A stretch of 64,000 nt of DNA from Pyrobaculum arsenaticum DSM 13514 (GTDB taxonomy: Archaea; Thermoproteota; Thermoprotei; Thermoproteales; Thermoproteaceae). The notes under the pieces are model-generated. The model was not told where the DNA came from and ran no database searches. It saw nothing but the letters and a program-made list of their open reading frames with translations. Within the stretch, counting starts at the first letter, position 1. Each line of letters opens with the position of its first letter. The stretch is taken from NCBI RefSeq assembly GCF_000016385.1, contig NC_009376.1, positions 992,001-1,056,000 of the forward strand, in the 5' to 3' direction. Positions 9,496-18,178 of the stretch are shown here, in pieces. The position numbers were made by a program, and so were the translations under genes.

Positions 9496-9590
9496 TCCGC
9501 CCCGAGCGCCGACCTTACGGCATCTTCTGCCTTGCCCAAATCGCCGCAACCGCCCCCGCAGAGGCCCCTCTTAAGGAGGACTAAGAGCAT
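9496..9590 (-). pseudogene. 5' fragment of a cysteine-rich gene, cut off by array 1
   Basis: Reading minus from the ATG at 9590 gives MLLVLLKRGLCGGGCGDLGKAEDAV and about ten further residues, then the frame runs into the last CRISPR repeat. This matches the start of the complete gene at 10488-11060 (MLLVFLVKGLCGGGCGDLGALEGVV). Only about 32 codons remain. It begins inside the end of the gene at 9581-9901 (10-bp overlap), as its full copy follows gene 11064-11497. The pair is thus a truncated duplicate of the downstream part of the ATPase module. Confidence 0.8.
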
Positions 9591-9901
9591 AGGAACCAAG
9601 GCTCCCCGACCTCCCCTTCCACAAGTCTTCCGTAGCCCGCCCTAACTTTGTAGTTCATGTCCTCTTTGCTAACTTTACTTTTCACCACTATGAAGCTTTT
9701 GGCTGGACTATTCAAGCACTTATTTCTCAACTTCTCCACGTAATCTGTTACATTACCTCTCGCCGTCACTTCAACGGCTACAACATGCCGCCCCTTGTCA
9801 AGACATAGCAGATCAGGTTTAGGATGTTGTTCAGAATCTAGATGCTGGACGCCGCAAATGCACGATTTTTTCTCTGAGCTATATCCTTGTTCTTGCAACA
9901 T
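9581..9901 (-). CDS. Small cysteine-rich PD-(D/E)xK-like protein (module gene A, copy 1)
   Basis: 106 residues. The central part KPDLLCLDKGRHVVAVEVTAR has a Pro-Asp, two beta strands and Glu-x-Thr, resembling the core of PD-(D/E)xK nucleases with the usual lysine replaced. Before it come two cysteines (CICGVQH) and a His-rich stretch that could bind metal. The partner at 11064-11497 has the same plan (FPDVACRAEGRELVILEITTR). A TATA-like GTATATATGA lies about 25 bp upstream of the ATG at 9901, so a leaderless start fits. It has lost its ATPase neighbour and its downstream partner is truncated. The nuclease assignment is tentative. Confidence 0.55.
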   Translation of the reverse strand: MLQEQGYSSEKKSCICGVQHLDSEQHPKPDLLCLDKGRHVVAVEVTARGNVTDYVEKLRNKCLNSPAKSFIVVKSKVSKEDMNYKVRAGYGRLVEGEVGEPWFLCS

Positions 9902-10487
9902 ATTCCATTATACTCCTCGGTATCATATATACAACAACATAGAAAGCTTAGCTGTTTAAATTGAATATAAAATGTACATTTAACGTCGTCACGGCAGTAG
10001 TTGCGGGAGAGGTCTAGCTAGGCAAAGTGATCCCCCTGATATCCCCAATTTGGAGGCGCGTGCTTTGTTTTATGTGGCGTGATTTATATAAATTCTAGCT
10101 TCGCAACGCCGTTAGGAGTGCCGTTGTGGTCGTTGCTTGGGACGACTCAGAAGACGCGGCAAGGCGGTGCCAGCGTGGGAGGACCGCAAGAACATCTGCG
10201 TTGGATTTCGGCAGGCCCTAAGCGCATATATGCCCCCCTTAGCCTAAACGGGTGGATTGTAGATATGCCCGAGCGTATACTTCTTGCGTGTACCGCCGCT
10301 GATCTTAATGCGAGTAATGGGCGATCACCAGGAGGGCCCCGGTTCGGCGTAGAGGCTTGCCCATAGTTTCAGATGTCGGCAGGGCAAGGCACATGTAAGA
10401 CTTGAATTAGTGTCAGCTGGGGCGCTATTTTCCTAGTGTGAACGCCGTGATAGCTCACCTAGGTGGGGGGCGCCCCGCTAGCCGCTT
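9902..10487. other. Intergenic region without a recognisable gene
   Basis: About 590 bp between the truncated and the full copy of the module. A TATA-like GATTTATATAAATTC occurs near 10080 on the plus strand and a 95-codon open frame follows, but its translation resembles nothing I know and has no strong coding character. It may be old gene debris or a non-coding transcript. Confidence 0.4.
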
Positions 10488-11060
10488 TCACTGCCGGCAC
10501 GCCTCGGGGCAGAACCGCTTGTTCCTCAGCTCCTCAGCGGCATGAATGTTATTGGCAACTTCTGCCTCAACTTCTAGGTCGGGCACCGGCACCTCGCTGA
10601 TGTAAAGATCGGCGAGCAACGAGCTCTCGATCCAAGCACCTTGGGGGGTGTCTGTGACGCAATACGCCACCAAGTCGCCGGGCTCCATCGTCCTCCCAAA
10701 CGTAAAGCGGTTGAGGAAGGGGTTCCTGGTGAGGACTGCGCCGTAGAACCTACCCCTTAACCTCTCCAACAAGCTACACGCAACGCCGGCGAAGCGCCGC
10801 ACCTCTTCCAGAGAGACTTGGTCCGAGTCGTAGTAATGGCCGTCGCAACCGTCGCAAGGGGTCTTCTTGTGGATTACCAAGTAATCAAACCACTTGCTCG
10901 CTTTATCGACGTAGCAAAAAGCCACGTAGTCCCCCAAGTCGCACACAGCGCCTTCCTCTCTCCCCCTCACGCCCAGCGCCTCCCCGACAACCCCCTCCAG
11001 CGCCCCCAAGTCGCCGCAACCGCCGCCGCACAGCCCCTTGACCAAGAAAACCAAAAGCAT
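10488..11060 (-). CDS. Cysteine-rich protein of unknown function (module gene B)
   Basis: 190 residues, not recognised. It opens MLLVFLVKGLCGGGCGDLG, has a second cysteine cluster (TPCDGCDGHYYDSD, about residues 67-81) and ends FCPEACRQ, so at least seven cysteines could bind zinc or an Fe-S cluster. The middle (YGAVLTRNPFLNRFTFGRTMEPGDLVAYCV) looks like a compact beta-rich domain. It starts 3 bp after the stop of gene A' (11064-11497) and is the last gene of the series cmr4-cmr5-cmr1-cmr6-ATPase-A'-B. Being duplicated with gene A (9496-9901) suggests the two act together. Confidence 0.6.
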   Translation of the reverse strand: MLLVFLVKGLCGGGCGDLGALEGVVGEALGVRGREEGAVCDLGDYVAFCYVDKASKWFDYLVIHKKTPCDGCDGHYYDSDQVSLEEVRRFAGVACSLLERLRGRFYGAVLTRNPFLNRFTFGRTMEPGDLVAYCVTDTPQGAWIESSLLADLYISEVPVPDLEVEAEVANNIHAAEELRNKRFCPEACRQ

Positions 11061-11063
11061 ACC

Positions 11064-11497
11064 CTACGGGCAGGCCATATGGGGCCTCCCCTCCTCAAAC
11101 CTGGCGACTATAATCTCCAAATTGGCAATCGCCTTCAGATCTGGGGGCACATTGCGCGGAGGAGAGCCGGTTACAATGAGGAACTTCCACAACGGCGCAT
11201 ACCGCGCCGCCAATGCTTTAGAGCTGTTGTATTTACACTCCAACTCCTTCTTGTGTTTACTAAATTTTTCCTCGTCGTAATTTCAAGGATCACTAACTCT
11301 CTCCCCTCGGCGCGGCAAGCAACGTCCGGAAAACACTTCATTGGGACGTCGTATTTACAACAGCAACAGCGGCCGTTGTTTTTGCATATATTTTCATCCA
11401 CCACACAGCAACACTTGAAATCCAGTTCGAAGTGCTTTACGCAATTCTCCTTTCGGCACGCAAGTGCGGGCAGATCTAGGAGACTAATTAGGGCCAT
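11064..11497 (-). pseudogene. Frameshifted PD-(D/E)xK-like gene A' (module gene A, copy 2)
   Basis: From the ATG at 11497 the frame reads MALISLLDLPALACRKEN, a cysteine cluster (CCCVVDENICKN, CCCCKYDV) and FPDVACRAEGRELVILEITTR. Near 11265-11280 the sequence must change frame to continue as EEKFSKHKKELECKYNSSKAL and finish NLEIIVARFEEGRPHMACP, with its stop 3 bp before gene B. One base appears to be missing. This may be a true mutation, a sequencing error in a short A-run, or programmed frameshifting. Pro-Asp plus Glu-Ile-Thr fit a degenerate PD-(D/E)xK core. The start overlaps the ATPase stop, so the three genes are one unit. Confidence 0.6.
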
Positions 11498-12348
11498 CAC
11501 GTAAGTCTTAGATACTGGATCTCGCGCCGGAAGAGCTCCACGTCTTTTGGGTCATGCACAAACTTCGCCGTGCCGCCCTCCACCTTGTACACCCTGAAGC
11601 CCAGCTCCGGCGCCCGCCTCACCACAAAGGCGCTGTGCGTCTCCAGCACCACGGTGTTTTCTGTGCGCGCCGCTACTTCGAGAAGCTCCACCATGAAGTC
11701 CACGTGAAGCCCCGCCTCGAAGTTCTCCACGAAGACGAAGTCGCCGGAGTGGAGGGCGGCCAATATGGCGAGGAAGCGCCTCTGCCCATAGGACAGCTCC
11801 CTCGTGGAGATCCAGCTACCACCTGACTGGGCCATGTCGTAGTAAACCCTCCCGAAGCCCCCCTCGTGGGGAACGTACAGCTTCTCAGCCAGCTGGGGGC
11901 ATTTGACGCTAGCCGCGAAGTTCTCCTCGATATGTATAGAGGCGAAGTCGCACAGCCTTGTCCCAACGTACTGGGCTCTGCCCTCGTCGATATGCCACAG
12001 CGATACGTCGGCGATTTTTTCAGATCTGTCGGCGAAGAGCTCGTACTCCGCATTGTCCACCATCATTTTTGTCCCCCTCACCTCAATGGTGTACTCCCTC
12101 CCGGCGGTTTGAAACCTCAGCAACGCGCTTGAGTCTTCCCGAAACGCCCTCTTGTTAATTACGTGGTCGTAGTATATTAATGTGCCGGCGGTGTGGCGGA
12201 TGTCCGAAGAGCTGATACTATCAAGCACGAGGAGCGCGAGGTGAATAAGCGTAGACTTCCCCCCGCCGTTGGGGCCGTACAGGACAATCTTATCCCCCTC
12301 TATCTCAGCTTCCTTAATTTGCTTAATATTTTTCACAGACAGATACAC
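11497..12348 (-). CDS. ABC/OLD-type AAA ATPase of the Cmr-linked module
   Basis: 283 residues. Walker A is GPNGGGKST at 25-33, an ABC-like signature ELSYGQRRFLAILAALH lies in the second half, and the Walker B region reads DFVFVENFEAGLHVDFM, followed by the VVLETHSAFVVRRA switch strand. This is the arrangement of OLD/AAA_15-type defence ATPases, without a Toprim domain. The gene starts 12 bp after the cmr6 stop and overlaps the start of gene A', so it should be on the cmr4-5-1-6 transcript. Such ATPases in defence systems usually gate a partner nuclease; here gene A' is the candidate. Function is inference from context. Confidence 0.75.
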   Translation of the reverse strand: MYLSVKNIKQIKEAEIEGDKIVLYGPNGGGKSTLIHLALLVLDSISSSDIRHTAGTLIYYDHVINKRAFREDSSALLRFQTAGREYTIEVRGTKMMVDNAEYELFADRSEKIADVSLWHIDEGRAQYVGTRLCDFASIHIEENFAASVKCPQLAEKLYVPHEGGFGRVYYDMAQSGGSWISTRELSYGQRRFLAILAALHSGDFVFVENFEAGLHVDFMVELLEVAARTENTVVLETHSAFVVRRAPELGFRVYKVEGGTAKFVHDPKDVELFRREIQYLRLT

Positions 12349-12360
12349 GATTGACAGATA

Positions 12361-13053
12361 TTACTTCAATTTAATTATTCCATAACCTACTCTTGTCTTA
12401 GCCCCGAGGCCCTCCCTCAGCGCATCGCCGACGTAGCGGTGGACCTCCGCGAAGTCGCACGGGAACTCCAGGCCGATGAGGAAGGCGAAGGTGGCGCCGG
12501 GCCGGGCCACGGGGAATACCAGCGGCGTCGGGCTCGCTTTGGTCTCGCGGAAGTCCGGCTCCTTATAGTGCGGCGTGATGACGTCCGCCGACAATACGTC
12601 GGGGGTGGTGGGAAAGGCGTCGGTCACGGCGGCCTCGCCCGCGGCCCCCACCTCGCCGAAGAGCTCTGCCGGCGCCCTCCCGCAGAGCGCCCCGCCCGCC
12701 CCGGCTCTGAGGGCGCCCTTTATGGAAGTGGCCGGGATATAGGGCGCGTTGAAGTAGGGGTGCCACGCAATCCCGATTTCCAGCGGCATGTAGGGATTTC
12801 TCACGTGGACCACCAGCGGCGTCTGGAGCTCTAAGTCGATGCGGTAGACATGGGGGTACAGAGCGCGCATTGCCGCCTGGAGCTCTTTGAGGTAGCGCTC
12901 CACCAGCCCGACATCTACCTTGAAGCCCCTCAGCCCCAGCGCCACCTCCCTGCTGAAGTGGGGGAGCTCCACAGGCCCCCTCTTGCTCCGCTCTACCAGC
13001 TCCCGCACCACGCAGGAGGCGACGTTATGTCCGGGGGCTAGGCAGTCGATCAT
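12361..13053 (-). CDS. cmr6: Cmr6, RAMP subunit of type III-B complex
   Basis: 230 residues from the ATG at 13053, which overlaps the cmr1 stop (ATGA). The Cmr6 hallmarks are PLEIGIAWHPYFNAPYIPATSIKGALRAG (Gly-rich RAMP loop region), a middle part with HYKEPDF, and the C-terminal GLGAKTRVGYGIIKL. Cmr6 caps the head of the Cas7-like backbone with Cmr1. A shorter relative lies at 56009-56521. Last cmr gene before the ATPase module. Confidence 0.9.
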   Translation of the reverse strand: MIDCLAPGHNVASCVVRELVERSKRGPVELPHFSREVALGLRGFKVDVGLVERYLKELQAAMRALYPHVYRIDLELQTPLVVHVRNPYMPLEIGIAWHPYFNAPYIPATSIKGALRAGAGGALCGRAPAELFGEVGAAGEAAVTDAFPTTPDVLSADVITPHYKEPDFRETKASPTPLVFPVARPGATFAFLIGLEFPCDFAEVHRYVGDALREGLGAKTRVGYGIIKLK

Positions 13054-14117
13054 GGCCACACCCTCTGGAGGCCCCAGCGGCTCTGGACGAGCTGGAGGAA
13101 GAGGTCCCGCGCCTTCCTAACGGCCGCGGCGTCGATCCTTATGGTGCGCGTCCCCGACCCGCCGACCCATTTAAGTTGCTCGGGCCAGTCCAGCGAGAGG
13201 AATATCGAGATGTAGGTCCCCCGGCCGTAGACGTGCCTATCGCCGTGGGCCGCGGCGAAGACGGCGGAGGCCCTCCTCAGCTCCTTCCCCCTCTCCGAGC
13301 CCCTGCCCTCCCCGGGCGACATGTAGCCGGTACCCTTCTGGCTCCTCGGGAGGCCGAAGAACCACGCCATGTGGTCCATGGGGTCCGGGGCGGAATAGGA
13401 GCCGGAGGCCGCGCGGGCTCTGTTGGGGCGGAGGAAGAAGCCGTGAACCTCCTGGAAGCCCGCCCGCGCGGAGTACACCTCGAAGGCGTCCCTCGCAATG
13501 GCGGGCGCCGGCGGGAGCTCCCCCCTCTGCGCCTTGCCGGTGCACGCCGCATCCCGGCCCGCCTCCCGCTTAACGGCCTCTATGAGATCCCTCACGCTAC
13601 GCTCCCTGGGGGCGTCGCCCCTCGCCGCTGTCACGTCCAGGACCCCAAGGGACTTCCTAGAGCCCTTCCCCACCCCCGAGAGGGTCAGCGCAACTGCGAG
13701 GATGCGCAGGGCGTGGTCGAAGTACCGCCCCCCGCCCTCGATCCTAAGCACGAAGCGGCCCCCAACGGCGTACTCCACGTCTCTGCTAAGCGCCACTAGG
13801 TCTAAGCGCTGGATGCCGGAGCGTTGCCTCCTCCTCACGGTCTTCACCTGGGGGGGCTCCCTAACCTCCACCGTTATCCTATACGCCGAGGCCGCGCCGG
13901 TCGTGCCGAAGCCCCACTTAGCCACCAAGCCGGCCGCCGCCTTCATGTCGGGGCACCCGGCCTCGAAGAGCGCGCCCAGGGCGAAGGCCCTGGCCCACCA
14001 CCGCCATATCCCCTTCACCGACGTGGGCCGTATGTAGAAGTGGCGGTCCACGAGGTTGGGGTCGAAGCTGCCGACGGACAGCGGCGTGGCGATGGTTACT
14101 TCGAACTCCGCCTTCAT
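13050..14117 (-). CDS. cmr1: Cmr1, RAMP subunit of type III-B complex
   Basis: 355 residues. The N-terminus MKAEFEVTIATPLSVGS is followed by YIRPTSVKGIWRWWARAF, the Cmr1 signature, and the C-terminal part contains SGTRTIRIDAAAVRKARDLF. Cmr1 sits at the 3' end of the crRNA in the effector complex. ATGA overlaps join it to cmr5 upstream and cmr6 downstream, so stoichiometric co-translation is likely. Confidence 0.9.
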   Translation of the reverse strand: MKAEFEVTIATPLSVGSFDPNLVDRHFYIRPTSVKGIWRWWARAFALGALFEAGCPDMKAAAGLVAKWGFGTTGAASAYRITVEVREPPQVKTVRRRQRSGIQRLDLVALSRDVEYAVGGRFVLRIEGGGRYFDHALRILAVALTLSGVGKGSRKSLGVLDVTAARGDAPRERSVRDLIEAVKREAGRDAACTGKAQRGELPPAPAIARDAFEVYSARAGFQEVHGFFLRPNRARAASGSYSAPDPMDHMAWFFGLPRSQKGTGYMSPGEGRGSERGKELRRASAVFAAAHGDRHVYGRGTYISIFLSLDWPEQLKWVGGSGTRTIRIDAAAVRKARDLFLQLVQSRWGLQRVWP

Positions 14118-14539
14118 TCCTCCTTTTCGAACTTGGCTTCTGCCAGTTTTTTAAGCCAGTCGACGTACTCCGCTATCTCCATGTCTACCACAGCCCCCCT
14201 CTCGTCTAGGGCTTTCAAAGTGTCCACGAGGTTGCCCGTGGGTATGCCCAGCTTCTTCAGAGCCTCCAGGAGGCACGCCCCGTAGAGGGCGTAGCCCTTC
14301 TCCTCTTTGCCCAAGTCCCCCCTACATATTGCACCTATCTTGTTTGCCAAGTCGCCGGGGGCGTATATGGCCTTCTCGCCAGACCTGGCGGCCAGAACCG
14401 CGAAGGCGTATGCCGTGCCGATGTAGTATATATCAGAGGGGATCTGCCTCGCCCTCGTCCTGAAGGCCGACTTCGCCTCACTGCCGCAGAGGGAGTCTAT
14501 TAGCTTTATGCAGCCCAGCGCCTCCTCCAGCCAGGTCAT
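14114..14539 (-). CDS. cmr5: Cmr5, small helical subunit of type III-B complex
   Basis: 141 residues from the ATG at 14539, chosen because it overlaps the cmr4 stop (ATGA); a longer reading from 14587 would overlap cmr4 by 50 bp. All-helical: MTWLEEALGCIKLIDSL, TAYAFAVLAARSGEKAI, then a long C-terminal helix rich in Lys/Glu (YVDWLKKLAEAKFEKEE). This is the small subunit that lines the target RNA path. Confidence 0.85.
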   Translation of the reverse strand: MTWLEEALGCIKLIDSLCGSEAKSAFRTRARQIPSDIYYIGTAYAFAVLAARSGEKAIYAPGDLANKIGAICRGDLGKEEKGYALYGACLLEALKKLGIPTGNLVDTLKALDERGAVVDMEIAEYVDWLKKLAEAKFEKEE

Positions 14540-15462
14540 AGGATCTCCACTAGCCCCTTGCCCACGGTCTCCTTCCCGCCTATCCACAGCGGCCCCTTAG
14601 CCTTGGACTCAACATAGGCGCATGGGTCGAAATTCTTCAGCTCCACCACCTCCTCGTTTTTCTTGTCATCCTTCGGGGGTAGCCTAACCCTCACCGCCTC
14701 CCTAACCCGGCCGTTGCAGTGGATGCCGGTGATAAACACCGTGAAAGGCGGGATGTACTCCTCGCTCCACGGCCCCGTCTCAACCGTCTTTGTTTCCTTC
14801 TTAAGCCTCACGCGGTACTGGACCAAGAGGCTCCTCCTCACGACCCTGGGCAGGTCCTGGTCGCTGACAACGGCGAAGCCGGGCTCGGAACCAGTTATTT
14901 GCTTGACCTTGTCAAAGGGGGGCAAATTCAGCGCCGGCGCCTGTTCCCCAACCACCTTGAACTTCATCTCGTTTATCACCGCCACGTTGTTCTCGGCGAA
15001 CCTCCCGCTGGACAGCGCCACCTCCCCCTCCCCAACCGTGGGCAGCTGGGGGAGGCTCAGCGGCACCCCAAGGGCCTGCGAGTAGAGCTTCGCAAAGCCG
15101 AGGAGGAGGGGGGACGTCACGTAGATCCACACCCCCCTCAAAGACCGGGCGGGCACCGCGAAGAGCTTGGCGTCTAAGAAAGCAACGGCCGAGGAGTGCT
15201 CCGATGCGTATTCAGGCTTGGGGCCAAAAGCCGCAATCACCTTGGCGCACTCATCCTTCTTCCCCACGTCGACACAGTAAGGCCCCGCGAATAGGCCCCC
15301 CTCCGCCTTAGCCCTAACAGCCCCCTTCAAGCTCGTCGCCCATATGGCGGGGAGGCCGAACTCGTCCCTCTGGACGGGGAGATCCACATGGGCCGCCTCC
15401 GAGCGTCCAACTCCTGGGTGGATCGAAGTCAAGGCCAGGACCCAAAACAACCTACCTGGCAT
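14536..15462 (-). CDS. cmr4: Cmr4, Cas7-type backbone subunit and target RNA nuclease
   Basis: About 308 residues from the ATG at 15462. FWVLALTSIHPGVGRSEAAHVDLPVQRDEFGLPAIWATSLKGAVRA is the Cmr4 N-terminus; the Asp in PVQRDEFG corresponds to the catalytic residue that cuts target RNA every 6 nt. The C-terminal GPLWIGGKETVGKGLV is the Gly-rich loop. The start is supported by an ATTTAAAAAAC box about 26 bp upstream. First gene of the minus-strand cmr operon. Confidence 0.9.
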   Translation of the reverse strand: MPGRLFWVLALTSIHPGVGRSEAAHVDLPVQRDEFGLPAIWATSLKGAVRAKAEGGLFAGPYCVDVGKKDECAKVIAAFGPKPEYASEHSSAVAFLDAKLFAVPARSLRGVWIYVTSPLLLGFAKLYSQALGVPLSLPQLPTVGEGEVALSSGRFAENNVAVINEMKFKVVGEQAPALNLPPFDKVKQITGSEPGFAVVSDQDLPRVVRRSLLVQYRVRLKKETKTVETGPWSEEYIPPFTVFITGIHCNGRVREAVRVRLPPKDDKKNEEVVELKNFDPCAYVESKAKGPLWIGGKETVGKGLVEIL

Positions 15463-15541
15463 AATTTTAGACAAAGATTGTTTTTTAAATTTTTCATGTG
15501 AGAAGGGAGGAATTTTAATAAACGAGTCATTGGACTTTATT
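15463..15541. promoter_or_regulatory. Divergent promoter of the two cmr operons
   Basis: 79 bp. A minus-strand TATA (ATTTAAAAAAC, near 15485-15495) serves cmr4, and a plus-strand TATA (TTTTAATAAAC, near 15510-15520) serves cmr2. Both place the transcription start at or next to the start codon. The boxes are so close that the two directions may compete for TBP/TFB. No clear operator palindrome is seen. Confidence 0.6.
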
Positions 15542-18178
15542 ATGGGTTGGTTTGACAAGGCGTGGGCCCTGCTCCACGACCCGCCCTACAAGGCCCTCTG
15601 GCCACTGGGCTACAAGCCGCTGGGAGGGAAGACCCACGAGGAGGAGGCCAAGCGCTTGATGGCGGCTCTCCTGGGCGGCACCAAGCTCGGCGGCGGGGCG
15701 CCGGACGAGAGGACGTCTAGGATAGTCGCCGCCGCTGACAGGCTTGCCTCTTCCTTCGACCGCTGGGCCCTCTCCACGGAGGGCGAGGCGAAGTACTGGG
15801 TCAAGCCGGCGGAGCTGGTCAACCCCTTCAACCCGGCGTACGCGGCAAGAGTAGAGCCGCCGCCCCCGGAGCAGTTCGGGGGACGGATAGAAAGCTTCGT
15901 AAAAAACGTAAACCGAGTAGTTAGGGAGGCCGGCGATGAGAAAGAGGCCTACTTCGCCCTGTACGCGGTGTACGAGCTTGCGTGGATCGAGGCCGGCCTG
16001 CCGGCCCTGCCAGCAGACACGAGGGTCCCCACCCACACCATATTCGACCACCTATACGCCACCGCATCTGTGATGAACTGGGTCGGCGACGGCGGCGAGC
16101 CGAGGGGGGACGCCTGCCTTCTTGAAATCGACATCCCAGGCATCCAGAAGGTGATCTCCTCAGCGAGGAAGGCCGGGGACTACCGCGCCGGCAGCATGTT
16201 GGTCTCCCTGGCTATTTGGGGCACGGCGTGGAGGTACATGGACAAACACGGCCCCGACGTGTTGCTCTCCCCATCCCCCCGCTTCAACCCCTTCCTGTAC
16301 CTCCAGCTGAGGCGCCTCTACGGCTGGGGGGAGTCGGCGCTTCGGCTGTACAGAAAGGTGGCGGGCATGGCACTCGGGGCGGACGTCGCGGCGCTGTTGG
16401 ACAAAACGCCCCTGGTCCCAGGCACGGCGTATTTAGCCCTCCCCAGCTGCTCCGACGCGGAGAGGGCAGTGGAGCACTTCGAGGACGCGCTCGACGAGAT
16501 AAGGGCCATGGTCCTGGGGGAGAGGGAGGCGAAGCTCCCCCTAGCGGGCTCAACGACTGGCGACGTCTTGAAAATAGCCAAGGCGGCCTTGGAGGTTGCG
16601 CCAAGGAGGTACCTCCCAGTGAGGGTGCGCTACGCCTCTATCTCAGAGGCGTGGGGCGCGGCGGAGGAGGCCGCCCGGGAGGTCAGCAGGGAGGCGGGGT
16701 TCGAGGTGGACCCCGCCAGGTTCATCTTCTGGGCCTTGATGAAAGTCTTGAAAGAAAAGCCGGCGGTGCCCCACCCAGTGGCCTGGTTCGACAAGGGCGG
16801 CGCCCCCAGGTTTGTTAAGAGGTACGGAGGGCCGTGGATCTACAGTAGCCTAGACCCAGACCAGCCAGCGGTCCTGAAGCTCTCGGGCGTTGTAACCCCC
16901 CAAGGGGTTGACTACGACGAGGAGGCCAAGGCCGCCTTGGCCCAGATCGGGGTGCAGAACCTCGCCGAGTTGGCCAAGGTCTTTAGGCCAAAGGAGGCCC
17001 TCGGCCCAGTAGACGTGCTCAAGCGGGCTCTGTACTACGGGGTGTCCAGGGATAGGGTGGAGTCGGTGGAGGCGGTGGCCCTTAGGTGGCACTACCGCCG
17101 TGGGTATTTCAAAAACTGCCCAGACCTGCAGCGGAGGGTGGAGGAGGTCTTGCAAGGCGCCGACGCCGAGGCGGTCTTCACGTCGCCGGAAGCCGCCGAC
17201 AAGACCCTGGCCCAGGCCCCCCAGCTCTGCGGAGGCGACCCGGCCATCCCCGCCCCCACCCTCATGTACGCCATCATCAGGGCAGACGGAGACAACATCG
17301 GCAAGCTGATATCCGGCTGCCTACCCCCCGCACAGCGGCCCCCCGTCGAGGATCGGCTTGTAGAAGGCGACAAAGGCCAGTGGGAGGAGGACCAGAGGCG
17401 GCTGGAAAAGCTAGAAAAGGCGGTCCAGGTCCTGGGGGAGAAGGCCAAGTGCCGGGGCGCCGGCGGCGGGGCTGAGGCGAGGTACGCGGTGCCGTCGCCT
17501 GCCTACTACGCCGCCCTCTCCGCCTCTATGATGATAACGGCGCTGAAAGACGCGTACATCGTGGCCAAGCACGACGGCGAGGTGGTCTTCGCCGGCGGCG
17601 ACGACTTGCTGGCCTTCGCCCCCCTTGCCGCGGCCTTCCACATCGTGAAGGAGAGCAGAGAGGCCTACTGGGGAGAAGGCGGCTTCCACAAAATAGGCCC
17701 CTACTCCCTCCCAGCCCTCGCGGCCTATGGAAAAAGCTACTCGGTAAGAGCCGCCCACTCCATTACGGACTTCATGGCCATAGAGGTGGAGGAGGCGACC
17801 CGACTACTGGAAAAGGCCAAGGAGGCGGTCAGAGGCAAAGACGCGCTGGCCATCTCCACCTCCACCGGCCACGCGGGGTTCGCCAAGGCGCGCCACGCGG
17901 CGCTTGTGGAGCAGATAGCGGAGGCCTACAGGACGGGCAACCTCAGCAAAAACCTCCCCTACGACCTCGAGAGGTGGGCCGGCGACGGGCTGAGGTGCGG
18001 AGGCGGCGAGACGTGCAGAGAGGCGGCCAGCATAATCCTCACCTACGTGGCCAGCCGCAACTCCAAAAACGGCATCCCAAGCCGCTTGGAGGAGCTACTC
18101 GACGCCGTGGCCGACGGGGCGGATGCGGCATTGAAAAACGCCGCGGAGCTCCTAAAAGCGGCGAGGGAGTGGGCATGA
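15542..18178 (+). CDS. cmr2: Cmr2 (Cas10), signal-generating large subunit
   Basis: 878 residues from the ATG at 15542, matched to a TATA about 25 bp upstream; an ATG at 15344 lies inside cmr4 and is rejected. The N-terminal WALLHDPPYKALWPL has the HD dipeptide of the Cas10 HD domain. The first palm carries ADGDNIGKL (about 581-589) and the second palm the intact AGGDDLLAF (GGDD at 685-688), the active site for making cyclic oligoadenylate. A pair of cysteines near ETCREA is in the C-terminal region. The intact GGDD is what links this complex to the CARF proteins in the window. Confidence 0.93.
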   Translation: MGWFDKAWALLHDPPYKALWPLGYKPLGGKTHEEEAKRLMAALLGGTKLGGGAPDERTSRIVAAADRLASSFDRWALSTEGEAKYWVKPAELVNPFNPAYAARVEPPPPEQFGGRIESFVKNVNRVVREAGDEKEAYFALYAVYELAWIEAGLPALPADTRVPTHTIFDHLYATASVMNWVGDGGEPRGDACLLEIDIPGIQKVISSARKAGDYRAGSMLVSLAIWGTAWRYMDKHGPDVLLSPSPRFNPFLYLQLRRLYGWGESALRLYRKVAGMALGADVAALLDKTPLVPGTAYLALPSCSDAERAVEHFEDALDEIRAMVLGEREAKLPLAGSTTGDVLKIAKAALEVAPRRYLPVRVRYASISEAWGAAEEAAREVSREAGFEVDPARFIFWALMKVLKEKPAVPHPVAWFDKGGAPRFVKRYGGPWIYSSLDPDQPAVLKLSGVVTPQGVDYDEEAKAALAQIGVQNLAELAKVFRPKEALGPVDVLKRALYYGVSRDRVESVEAVALRWHYRRGYFKNCPDLQRRVEEVLQGADAEAVFTSPEAADKTLAQAPQLCGGDPAIPAPTLMYAIIRADGDNIGKLISGCLPPAQRPPVEDRLVEGDKGQWEEDQRRLEKLEKAVQVLGEKAKCRGAGGGAEARYAVPSPAYYAALSASMMITALKDAYIVAKHDGEVVFAGGDDLLAFAPLAAAFHIVKESREAYWGEGGFHKIGPYSLPALAAYGKSYSVRAAHSITDFMAIEVEEATRLLEKAKEAVRGKDALAISTSTGHAGFAKARHAALVEQIAEAYRTGNLSKNLPYDLERWAGDGLRCGGGETCREAASIILTYVASRNSKNGIPSRLEELLDAVADGADAALKNAAELLKAAREWA

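Noticed and set aside
10079..10366. 95-codon plus-strand frame in the gap between module copies
   Set aside because: A TATA-like box overlaps its start rather than preceding it, and the translation shows no recognisable domain.
15344..15541. 66-codon N-terminal extension of cmr2
   Set aside because: It lies inside the 5' part of cmr4 on the other strand and upstream of the cmr2 TATA box.
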